27,616 nucleotides of DNA, from positions 1-27,616 of IMG/VR virus record IMGVR_UViG_3300031957_002593, one strand, 5' to 3'. Each line of letters starts with the position of its first letter. The first letter of the stretch is position 1. Below, piece by piece: positions 22,727-27,540 of this stretch. The notes under the pieces were generated by a model, which saw only the letters and a list, made by a program, of their open reading frames with translations, had not been told where the DNA came from and did no database searches. The position numbers were made by a program, and so were the translations under genes. Origin of the DNA: a virus.

Positions 22727-22937
22727 TATGTATGAAGTAGATTACAATGGTGACACAATCCCGTTAGATGACAAGCATAATGCAGAGCCAAGATACGAAC
22801 TAAGCAAGATCAAAGTTGAAGTGATATTTGATGGTGATGTATCCAAAGTGTTCAATAGTGTTGTGTTGTCTGACGAAACAATCGCTAACATTTATAGAGA
22901 TATTGATAATCATATTATAGAGGGGTACGATCAATGA
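22719..22937 (+). CDS. Hypothetical protein (72 aa)
   Basis: I start the gene at ATG 22719, which overlaps the previous stop and has GGGGGG just upstream; the long in-frame extension upstream to 22551 is a shadow of the preceding gene. The 72-residue product is beta-rich with KIKVEVIFDGDVSKVFNSVV and a helical end. The stop overlaps the next start (ATGA). Confidence 0.6.
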   Translation: MSNMYEVDYNGDTIPLDDKHNAEPRYELSKIKVEVIFDGDVSKVFNSVVLSDETIANIYRDIDNHIIEGYDQ

Positions 22938-23137
22938 GCATGTATAAACAAAAGATGTTTGATTTATCTGAGGAACGTATCAATCAGAAAATTACTCACC
23001 TTAGACACGGACTAGTCACAGTAGATGAGGTACTATCGGACTTACATGATGACATTGTAGTATCTAGCATGTGGTCATTGTTTGAGGTAGAAAAGATAAT
23101 TGGTTTTGAACTTAGACGAGGGGAGACAGTACAATGA
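22934..23137 (+). CDS. Hypothetical protein (67 aa)
   Basis: The 67-residue protein starts with SMYKQKMFDLSEERINQKIT and has a long helical middle (VDEVLSDLHDDIVVSSMW) and a basic end (ELRRGETVQ). It overlaps its neighbours by four bases at each end (ATGA), as in many phage small-gene trains. No family is recognised. Confidence 0.6.
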   Translation: MSMYKQKMFDLSEERINQKITHLRHGLVTVDEVLSDLHDDIVVSSMWSLFEVEKIIGFELRRGETVQ

Positions 23138-23247
23138 AAAAATACACGCGTTATATAAGCAATATGGGTTGGTTGTACATTGTAGTTATTTTGGGAGCCG
23201 TTTACTTCCCTGTACGAGCTATTATTTTTTGGGGGTGGGGAGTATGA
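23134..23247 (+). CDS. Single-span membrane microprotein (37 aa)
   Basis: ATG 23134 to TGA 23245-23247 gives 37 residues. A basic N-terminus (MKKYTRY) is followed by one hydrophobic span (MGWLYIVVILGAVYF) and a tryptophan-rich end (FWGWGV). It is embedded in an ATGA-coupled train of small genes, which supports its reality. Candidates are a membrane-perturbing or host-takeover peptide; evidence is limited to topology. Confidence 0.5.
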   Translation: MKKYTRYISNMGWLYIVVILGAVYFPVRAIIFWGWGV

Positions 23248-23396
23248 CAATAGACAACATAATCGAAGACATAAGAAACCTCAGAGACGCAGACTTTCAT
23301 GTCTGTCCTAACGAAACAGATGACAGTCTTGAATGTACCTGCGGACATTTTGATCAAGTAATAGATAAGTTAGAGGGGTTGAAGAATGGAAAGTGA
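23244..23396 (+). CDS. Small Cys-containing acidic protein (50 aa)
   Basis: ATG 23244 overlaps the previous stop. The chain has VCPNETDDSLECTCGHFDQV, three to four Cys in a row of spacing that could hold a metal, and an acidic helix at each side. It belongs to the same coupled train. The longer in-frame reading from 23100 is a shadow of the upstream genes. Confidence 0.5.
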   Translation: MTIDNIIEDIRNLRDADFHVCPNETDDSLECTCGHFDQVIDKLEGLKNGK

Positions 23397-23550
23397 TCTT
23401 GAGTTTGAGTACAACAACGAACAGTCTGAAGATGAAAATTTTGATAGATGGCTCCGTTGGACAAACAGAGAGCATAGAGCATACAACGAACCAGAGTACA
23501 CCAGACAACAAGGACTAATTGTTTTTAAAAAAATATATAAAAGTACTTGA
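23386..23550 (+). CDS. Hypothetical protein (54 aa)
   Basis: ATG 23386 lies in the last codons of the previous gene; the frame ends at TGA 23548-23550, so the -35 box of the next promoter (TTGACA 23547-23552) overlaps its stop codon. The product is acidic at first (ESDLEFEYNNEQSEDENF), then contains DRWLRWTNREHRAYNEPEY. The Trp/Arg/Glu mixture does not match a family that I know. Confidence 0.5.
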   Translation: MESDLEFEYNNEQSEDENFDRWLRWTNREHRAYNEPEYTRQQGLIVFKKIYKST

Positions 23551-23581
23551 CATTATGGGATATATGGATTACTTGTATATT
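23547..23581 (+). promoter_or_regulatory. Promoter of the 23605 gene (same shell as the right-arm cassettes)
   Basis: TTGACA at 23547-23552 is clear. The -10 is ambiguous: TACTTG at 23570 (17-nt spacer) or TATATT at 23576-23581. The downstream leader TATTAAATCTAACAAGGAGAA, ending in the ribosome site, is nearly the same as before the gene at 25389. Confidence 0.5.
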
Positions 23582-23604
23582 AAATCTAACAAGGAGAAAA
23601 TGAA

Positions 23605-23910
23605 ATGAAAATACTAGGCTTTGAAAAACCTTTTGGTGTAAAAGCAAAAGGTTTTAGTGAATGGAGAACAGTAAAAGTTAAACTAGAAACATTAAATGAT
23701 GGAAGCATTTATGGACATAATGTAGGAACGACTTTTAAATCTTCATACACACAAGACGAATTAAATGAGCATAAAAGAATACAGCAAGATGAGAAACCTC
23801 TTGAAGACAACGATATTGTTTTAATTGATGGTAAACAATATCAAGCAGAAGTTTTCAGTGCAGACCATAGTGACTGTGTTAATTTTAATTTAATAGATAT
23901 TCCTTGTTAG
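23605..23910 (+). CDS. Hypothetical protein (101 aa)
   Basis: A 101-residue protein under its own promoter, with an AAGGAGAAAATGAA start region (ATG 23605). The chain starts KILGFEKPFGVKAKGFSEWR and is beta-rich; the C-terminal third holds IVLIDGKQYQAEVFSADHSD. No family is recognised. Its promoter-leader shell resembles those of the accessory cassettes at the right end, but the two or three GGGCCC repeats do not accompany it. A structured non-coding segment follows. Confidence 0.55.
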   Translation: MKILGFEKPFGVKAKGFSEWRTVKVKLETLNDGSIYGHNVGTTFKSSYTQDELNEHKRIQQDEKPLEDNDIVLIDGKQYQAEVFSADHSDCVNFNLIDIPC

Positions 23911-23917
23911 AGGAAAA

Positions 23918-24037
23918 GAGAGAGTTGTAAGATAAACGTGAGTACACCGCAACTTGCAACTCTCTTGTTAAAATATTCTCAAGAGAACAGAGAGCCGAAG
24001 TCGTGTCAGGTTCGCTACCTGATGGTGTTAGGCTCTC
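23918..24037 (+). ncRNA. Structured intercistronic RNA with two strong stem-loops
   Basis: The 149 nt between two genes have no supported reading frame. Stem 1 pairs 23918-23931 (GAGAGAGTTGTAAG) with 23953-23966 (CTTGCAACTCTCTT), 14 bp with two G-U pairs and a 21-nt loop. Stem 2 pairs GAGAGCC (23990-23996) with GGCTCTC (24031-24037) and encloses a hairpin TCAGGT (24006-24011) with ACCTGA (24017-24022) and a TCGCT loop. The GAGAG and CTCTC segments could re-pair between stems, as in a switch. The downstream ribosome site at 24049-24053 lies outside. No T-run follows, so it is not a standard terminator. I match no known family. Confidence 0.5.
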
Positions 24038-24059
24038 GCTAAATAACGAAGGAATAAAT

Positions 24060-24200
24060 ATGACTGACTATGAAATAATTATCAAAGTAGACGGCAAAGA
24101 ACTACATCATTCAGTGTTAAATGATTTAACTTATCAAAGTATTTCAGAAGATATTGCAGAGTATTTTGAGAAGATAGAAAAGGAATGTTCCGTTGAATAA
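24060..24200 (+). CDS. Hypothetical protein (46 aa)
   Basis: ATG 24060 follows GAAGGAATAA; the longer frame from GTG 24003 would read through stem 2 of the structured RNA, so it is less likely. The 46-residue acidic product has TDYEIIIKVDGKELHHSVLN and an amphipathic end (EYFEKIEKECSVE). The stop overlaps the next start (TAATG). No family is recognised. Confidence 0.5.
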   Translation: MTDYEIIIKVDGKELHHSVLNDLTYQSISEDIAEYFEKIEKECSVE

Positions 24201-24589
24201 TGAGTGGTAAAAATGAAACAAAATTATGGAAACTCATTAAACAACGTACCCCCAGAATTCGTTGGAATAGAATAGAAAATTCTGTCAATCGCGGCTTCCC
24301 AGACCTTATTGGAAGCCAAGCCAATAGCCATTTTTTTACAGTGGAACTTAAAGTAGCAAATGCCTCCGATACGATAGTGTTTTCAGCCCACCAAGTTGCC
24401 TTTCATCTGACCAATTACGGCTCCAAATTTATTATGACAACGAGCCGTTGTCAGTCAGCCGTAAAACTTTTTCAAGGTACGCTAGCTAGCGAACCACGAG
24501 TAAAATTAACGAACCACGAGCCGTTGTTCGTTGTCCACGATACGCTTGACCTTGTCCAATGGGACATGCTCCAAGATCTTCTAGTTTAG
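24200..24589 (+). CDS. PD-(D/E)XK nuclease, Holliday-resolvase-like (129 aa)
   Basis: The motifs are E6 in the first helix, GFPDLIG (P34, D35) and TVELKVA (E49, K51), then SAHQVAFHLTNYG (Q65), the exact spacing of VRR-NUC/Holliday-junction-resolvase-like enzymes. It probably resolves branched DNA before packaging. The C-terminal third (about residues 98-117) is encoded by DNA that contains parts of the right-arm repeat family (GAACCACGA twice, TTCGTTGTCCACG and ACGCTTGAC), so the C-terminus may have been replaced by repeat sequence. It overlaps the previous gene by one base. Confidence 0.75.
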   Translation: MSGKNETKLWKLIKQRTPRIRWNRIENSVNRGFPDLIGSQANSHFFTVELKVANASDTIVFSAHQVAFHLTNYGSKFIMTTSRCQSAVKLFQGTLASEPRVKLTNHEPLFVVHDTLDLVQWDMLQDLLV

Positions 24590-24603
24590 AATCATTCTAA
24601 TTT

Positions 24604-24719
24604 ACGCTTGACAATTCACGGGCCCACCCACCCTTGTCCGTGGTTCGTTGTCCACGCTTGACGGTTCACGGGCCCACCCTCCCTGAATCACGCATGACGG
24701 CTCACGGGCCCTCCCTCCC
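24604..24719 (+). repeat. GGGCCC-type ~30-bp repeat, copies 1-3 with abutting palindrome
   Basis: Copies at 24604-24633, 24654-24683 and 24690-24719 begin ACGC(T/A)TGAC and end GGGCCC(A/T)CCC(A/T)CCC. Between copies 1 and 2, CGTGGTTCGTTGTCCACG (24639-24656) is an inverted repeat whose last ACG is the first ACG of copy 2. All copies have the same orientation. Confidence 0.85.
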
Positions 24720-24731
24720 CAAGTGAAGCTA

Positions 24732-24792
24732 CGTTGTCTGACATAACAGCTCGTTATACAGTGTGGCATAAATGTCACAGTAGATAATAAAA
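24732..24792 (+). repeat. Upstream leader element of cassette 1 (duplicated at 25273)
   Basis: CGTTGTCTGAC (24732-24742) and a 27-nt block beginning GCATAAATG and containing CACAGTAGATAA (24766-24792) recur at 25273-25283 and 25293-25319. The 27-nt blocks differ at two positions only. They lie at the same place relative to the promoters. Confidence 0.75.
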
Positions 24793-24815
24793 GTGAAAGA
24801 AAGTGAAAAAAGGGG

Positions 24816-24843
24816 TTGTATCTATCCCACAATCTGCTAGGCT
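24816..24843 (+). promoter_or_regulatory. Cassette 1 promoter
   Basis: TTGTAT (24816-24821), 16-nt spacer, TAGGCT (24838-24843). The -10 is weak by itself, but its position matches TATGTT at 25354 and 26014 in the sister cassettes, each with a 16-nt spacer. Confidence 0.5.
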
Positions 24844-24874
24844 AAGGTAACTCTAACAAACAAGGAAAAATGAT

Positions 24875-25144
24875 ATGAAAAAACAATACGAAAAAGCATA
24901 CAACGAATTAAAAGAAATCGGTGTTCCTGTTATCCAAGGAGACATGAACGACAACCCAGACCGTTTCCGCATTAGTGCTGAGACTGGAGAGAACTGGGCA
25001 GACTACTGGGCGATTGGTTTCAACGAAGCTGAGTTGGGCTTAGATGACTTTGGAGTTAATCCAAAGATCAACACTATCTTGGACAAGCATGGCCTGTACG
25101 CCGAATGGTACGACCCGGGTACGTTGATTGTCTGCGAGGCTTAG
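24875..25144 (+). CDS. Cassette 1 cargo: hypothetical protein (89 aa)
   Basis: This 89-residue acidic protein begins KKQYEKAYNELKEIGVPVIQ and contains FRISAETGENWADYWAIGF, then a C-terminal KHGLYAEWYDPGTLIV. The last part, helix then 'GLYAEWxDPGTL', is reminiscent of plasmid-borne DUF proteins, but I do not assign one. Its codons use noticeably more G and C than the phage core genes (for example in the GACAACCCAGACCG stretch), consistent with recent acquisition. It is a single gene with its own promoter and ribosome site (AAGGAAAAA), between GGGCCC repeats. Confidence 0.65.
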   Translation: MKKQYEKAYNELKEIGVPVIQGDMNDNPDRFRISAETGENWADYWAIGFNEAELGLDDFGVNPKINTILDKHGLYAEWYDPGTLIVCEA

Positions 25145-25156
25145 TTGACCACGATC

Positions 25157-25245
25157 CGTTGTCCACGGTCATTGACCGTGGACAACGCTTGACGCTTCAA
25201 GGGCCCACCCTCCCTACGCTTGACGGTTCATGGGCCCACCCGCCC
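25157..25245 (+). repeat. 31-bp palindrome plus GGGCCC repeat copies 4-5
   Basis: A perfect 15-bp-arm palindrome, CGTTGTCCACGGTCA (25157-25171), T, and its reverse complement (25173-25187), runs directly into copy 4 (25185-25214), sharing ACG. Copy 5 (25216-25245) follows after one base and ends GGGCCCACCCGCCC. Confidence 0.9.
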
Positions 25246-25272
25246 GAGTAAATTGTGTCACGTGAAACATTT

Positions 25273-25319
25273 CGTTGTCTGACGAGGGTGTTGCATAAAT
25301 GCCACAGTAGATAACAAAA
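25273..25319 (+). repeat. Upstream leader element of cassette 2
   Basis: Second copy of the element at 24732-24792: CGTTGTCTGAC (25273-25283) and the 27-nt block GCATAAATG...CACAGTAGATAA (25293-25319). The distance between the two parts is shorter than in cassette 1. Confidence 0.75.
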
Positions 25320-25331
25320 AGAAAATAGTTG

Positions 25332-25359
25332 TTGACCTTATCCTTGATTATGCTATGTT
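25332..25359 (+). promoter_or_regulatory. Cassette 2 promoter
   Basis: TTGACC (25332-25337), 16-nt spacer, TATGTT (25354-25359), followed by ATTAAATCTAACAAAGGAG up to the ribosome site. The segment TATGCTATGTTTA is also present at the 26026 gene. Confidence 0.65.
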
Positions 25360-25388
25360 TACATTAAATCTAACAAAGGAGAAGACAA

Positions 25389-25745
25389 ATGGAAACAAAT
25401 AAAAGAGAGAAGACCTGTGCCGCCCTTGTACAGGGTGAGTGGTACGTCAGACAGGAAGAACTGGAAAAGTACGAGGCCAATGGTTGGGATAAGTTCCATG
25501 AGTATGGCTTAAGCTTTGACTACGTTGAAGCTGATACTTTCGACAACCAACCAAAAGGATATCACCGCTTTCAAATATCTTGGGGCGGTCCGTCAGATGA
25601 GCTACGCTTCTACTCATTGGACAGGGTAGAATATTGGTACATGGATTGGTTCGATGGGGCGTATATTGATGTTACTCATGAAGTCGTCATAAAAGATTTG
25701 TACGATCACTTCGACGAGTGTGGCTTAATTGAAGAGGGCTTATAG
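25389..25745 (+). CDS. Cassette 2 cargo: hypothetical protein (118 aa)
   Basis: The 118-residue acidic protein has GEWYVRQEELEKYEANGW, then KGYHRFQISWGGPSDELRF and VEYWYMDWFDGAYIDVTHEV, an aromatic-rich domain. I recall similar 'SWGGPxDEx(R/F)' proteins in plasmid and phage accessory regions, with no known role. Codon choice is more GC-rich than in the core genes. It starts at ATG 25389 after AAAGGAGAAG and is followed without gap by a 40-aa basic ORF. A host-interaction or anti-defence role is possible given the cassette context, but unproven. Confidence 0.65.
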   Translation: METNKREKTCAALVQGEWYVRQEELEKYEANGWDKFHEYGLSFDYVEADTFDNQPKGYHRFQISWGGPSDELRFYSLDRVEYWYMDWFDGAYIDVTHEVVIKDLYDHFDECGLIEEGL

Positions 25746-25868
25746 ATGATAACATTTAAAGAACTGTTGTCCCTTGTCCAACAGAAAGTGAAAGAAGGAG
25801 AACGGAAAGCGAAACAGAGAGGCGTTGAAATTAAACGACACCTCGTCAAAGAAAAGGTTTCCCGTTAG
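25746..25868 (+). CDS. Basic microprotein downstream of cassette 2 cargo (40 aa)
   Basis: ATG 25746 comes directly after the TAG of the preceding gene; the frame ends at TAG 25866-25868. The 40-residue product is basic and helical (FKELLSLVQQKVKEGERKAK and RGVEIKRHLVKEKVSR). Translational coupling makes expression likely, and the pair of acidic and basic proteins could interact, which is a guess. The next repeat palindrome begins 9 nt later. Confidence 0.45.
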   Translation: MITFKELLSLVQQKVKEGERKAKQRGVEIKRHLVKEKVSR

Positions 25869-25876
25869 AGAACGAC

Positions 25877-25968
25877 CGTCAACCGTGGACAACGAACCAC
25901 GGTTGACGCTTGACGGCCAACGGGCCCACCCTCCCTATTACGCTTGCAAGCTTGAGGGCCCACCCTCC
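25877..25968 (+). repeat. Palindrome plus GGGCCC repeat copies 6-7
   Basis: CGTCAACCGTGG (25877-25888), an 8-nt loop ACAACGAA and CCACGGTTGACG (25897-25908) form a hairpin whose end ACG is the start of copy 6 (25906-25935). Copy 7 (25940-25968) has a different middle, GCTTGCAAGCTTGA. Its inner part CGTGGACAACGAACCACG (25884-25901) is the exact reverse complement of 24639-24656. Confidence 0.9.
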
Positions 25969-25991
25969 TAAGAAATAAAAAAAAATAAGTC

Positions 25992-26019
25992 TTGTACTTC
26001 TGCTTGAATATGCTATGTT
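25992..26019 (+). promoter_or_regulatory. Cassette 3 promoter, predicted leaderless
   Basis: TTGTAC (25992-25997), 16-nt spacer, TATGTT (26014-26019). The ATG of the downstream gene begins 7 nt after the -10 box, about where transcription should start, and no Shine-Dalgarno fits in between. Confidence 0.6.
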
Positions 26020-26025
26020 TATTTT

Positions 26026-26250
26026 ATGATTGATAGACATTTTGATATATGCCCTAACTGTGGTTCTGACTGTAGTTCTACTTCTGCGTGGATACTGATG
26101 GACAACATGGGGTTTGGATGTGGCTATGTGTGTGATTCGTGCGAGTCTACTGTCCGTGCGAAGTATGACCCCAGCATTTTTGCGGAGGACTCCGAGGAGT
26201 ATCGGGAGCGTATGGCACATAGTGGCGAATCCTTTGAAGCCGATTACTAG
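26026..26250 (+). CDS. Cassette 3 cargo: zinc-ribbon protein (74 aa)
   Basis: CPNCGSDC (residues 9-16) and CDSCES about 27 residues further form a four-Cys zinc ribbon, separated by FGCGYV. The tail is acidic with an EYRERMAHSGESFEADY end. A role in nucleic-acid or protein recognition is inferred from the fold only. The gene has no ribosome site and probably a leaderless mRNA. It is flanked by a perfect 29-nt direct repeat (25937-25965 and 26278-26306), so it may be an exchangeable unit. Confidence 0.65.
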   Translation: MIDRHFDICPNCGSDCSSTSAWILMDNMGFGCGYVCDSCESTVRAKYDPSIFAEDSEEYRERMAHSGESFEADY

Positions 26251-26277
26251 TCTACATTAGACAACGTATAACGGTTC

Positions 26278-26342
26278 ATTACGCTTGCAAGCTTGAGGGC
26301 CCACCCACCATTACGCTTGACAACTCTAGGGCCCACCCTCCC
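26278..26342 (+). repeat. GGGCCC repeat copies 8-9
   Basis: Copy 8 (26281-26309) has the same variant middle as copy 7 and forms with 3 upstream bases a perfect 29-nt direct repeat with 25937-25965. Copy 9 (26313-26342) has the ordinary ACGCTTGAC opening and follows after 3 bases. Seven A residues come next. Confidence 0.9.
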
Positions 26343-26355
26343 TAAAAAAATTGAA

Positions 26356-26384
26356 CTTGTATATATCAGACTGATACATACAAG
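26356..26384. promoter_or_regulatory. 29-bp near-perfect palindrome upstream of DUF932 gene
   Basis: CTTGTATATATCAG (26356-26369), A, and CTGATACATACAAG (26371-26384) are inverted copies with a single mismatch. It lies 31 nt upstream of the -35 box at 26416, a typical place for an activator or repressor site. Confidence 0.55.
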
Positions 26385-26415
26385 ATATAGGCCTACATTA
26401 TTTAATATAAAGTAC

Positions 26416-26443
26416 TTGCTTATATAGTATAAATCTATATAAT
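26416..26443 (+). promoter_or_regulatory. Promoter of the DUF932 gene
   Basis: TTGCTT (26416-26421), 16-nt spacer and a perfect TATAAT (26438-26443). Transcription would start near 26450, giving a leader of about 160 nt. Confidence 0.6.
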
Positions 26444-26449
26444 TTTGGT

Positions 26450-26610
26450 TGTCTGGTAGGCGGTTTATATAGTTTACAAAATCGGACTTTGATTAGCTAT
26501 ATATTCAATCTGGTTTCCAGCTCGGAGCCTAAGCTCTTAAATCTCAAACAAGCGGGGGCAATAATGCGCCCGTAATCTAACAGGGATCAAAGATCTCAGA
26601 AAGTAATACT
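26450..26610 (+). ncRNA. Long structured 5' leader of the DUF932 gene
   Basis: The leader holds several hairpins: CTGG/CCAG (26510-26520), GAGC/GCTC with loop CTAA (26525-26536), a strong CGGGGGCA/TGCGCCCG stem with one G-G mismatch and an ATAA loop (26553-26572), and GGGATC/GATCTC with an AAA loop (26583-26597) right before AGAAAG, the weak ribosome site. No stop-free frame or known riboswitch consensus was seen. Translation could be controlled by the last hairpin. Confidence 0.45.
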
Positions 26611-27453
26611 ATGGAAAACATAGAAGTAAAACACAGTAACATTCATGATTTGTCAGTATTTCAAGACGATCAAATTGAAATGAGAACTAATGCCGTAATC
26701 GATGGCATGCAGTACTTAGGGCAAGACGTGTTTGTTAATACGAAACGAATAGGCAATTTTGCTGGGCAGTATCACATTAATAGAACTGATGCGATGCTAG
26801 AAAACATCAATGCTCGATTAATTGACAATGATATTAATGTATCAGATGTTGAAATCGTTGACCGCAAATGGGCACATGGTGGGGTTAATTCTCGAACTAT
26901 GACATTTAATAGAGAAGTTATTAATCCAGTTGAAGGCGATGCCGTAAAAGCTCAAATAACTTTAATCAATAGTTATGACGGCTCAAGGAAAGCCTCTATA
27001 TGTTTTGGCTTAATGCGCCTTGTCTGTTTAAATGGAATGATTGCATTAGATAAAGACTCTGGTGTTCAAGCATTTAAGAAACACACTAACGGCGATGTAT
27101 TTGGAAACGAGTACAATAAAATTAGTATGTTTAAAAGTGCTGTAGATCATTTTGATAAACAACTTCAAACTTATGCTAATACAGTGGTAGATCTTAAGAC
27201 GATTAGAAACACTCTTAAAAATACCATTGCAAAGAATGAAGTAAAAGAAAATCAAATCATGGAATACGTCGAGAGTAATAACCGAGGCTCTATTGATAAG
27301 ATTGACTTATACAGCGTCTACAATGGTGTAACCGAGTGGGCAACGCATCACGAGGCACGCAAGACCGCAGACGTTAACAACGTGTACTTGTCCCGTCAAA
27401 TGGACGTGACAAAATTGTTACAGTCTCAAGACTTTATGCAATTAGTAGCGTAA
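26611..27453 (+). CDS. DUF932 family protein (280 aa)
   Basis: The 280-residue protein shows the DUF932 signature, with a beta-rich N-terminal half and the central segment FGLMRLVCLNGMIALD (about residues 132-147), typical of the phage/plasmid family (TIGR03299-like). A helical C-terminal half contains FDKQLQTYANTVVDL and a DVNNVYLSRQMDVTKLLQ end. Function of the family is not established; it is frequent on plasmids and phages and is often proposed to counter or process DNA. It is the last cassette cargo, with its own promoter, a palindrome and a long leader. Confidence 0.8.
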   Translation: MENIEVKHSNIHDLSVFQDDQIEMRTNAVIDGMQYLGQDVFVNTKRIGNFAGQYHINRTDAMLENINARLIDNDINVSDVEIVDRKWAHGGVNSRTMTFNREVINPVEGDAVKAQITLINSYDGSRKASICFGLMRLVCLNGMIALDKDSGVQAFKKHTNGDVFGNEYNKISMFKSAVDHFDKQLQTYANTVVDLKTIRNTLKNTIAKNEVKENQIMEYVESNNRGSIDKIDLYSVYNGVTEWATHHEARKTADVNNVYLSRQMDVTKLLQSQDFMQLVA

Positions 27454-27459
27454 TTTCTC

Positions 27460-27509
27460 TTGACACATCATCTAGTAGGTAGCCTTCGGGCTACCTACTA
27501 CATGTAGTA
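27460..27509. promoter_or_regulatory. Right-end control element: TTGACA, UUCG hairpin, palindrome
   Basis: TTGACA (27460-27465) is followed by TAGTAGGTAGCC (27473-27484), a TTCG loop and GGCTACCTACTA (27489-27500): a perfect 12-bp stem capped by the stable UUCG tetraloop. TACTACATGTAGTA (27496-27509) is a perfect 14-bp palindrome overlapping it. ATCTAGTAG and CTACTACAT, the two halves of the operator motif seen at 16591 and 21765, both occur here in swapped order. No U-run follows the hairpin, so it may be an RNA processing or stability element rather than a terminator. Confidence 0.5.
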
Positions 27510-27510
27510 T

Positions 27511-27540
27511 ACGCCTGCTAGCTCAAGGGCCCACCCACCC
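27511..27540 (+). repeat. GGGCCC repeat copy 10
   Basis: The opening is diverged (ACGCCTGCTAGCTCA), and the conserved end AGGGCCCACCCACCC is intact. The remaining 76 nt to the window edge hold no further copy and no gene that I can support. Confidence 0.8.

Noticed and set aside
23990-24037. tRNA-like gene (7-bp end stem and GGTTCGCTACC arm)
   Set aside because: Only 48 nt from end to end, with no anticodon or D arm, and no CCA context.
24003-24059. Upstream GTG extension of the 24060 gene
   Set aside because: It would translate stem 2 of the structured RNA, while ATG 24060 has a good AAGGA ribosome site.
24602-24832. 76-codon minus-strand frame with repeated GGxAREPS segments
   Set aside because: The frame is simply the reverse translation of the GGGCCC repeats. 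It has no ribosome site and its repeats give the pseudo-pattern.
25879-26220. 113-codon minus-strand frame
   Set aside because: It runs through repeat palindromes and antisense to the zinc-ribbon gene, whose CxxC pairs are much more convincing.
27460-27465. TTGACA as part of a normal promoter
   Set aside because: No -10 box lies at 16-18 nt; the position is within the UUCG hairpin, so it is listed only as part of a control element.
24604-27540. CRISPR array
   Set aside because: Repeats are separated by a few bases or by whole genes, not by uniform spacers, and no cas gene is present.
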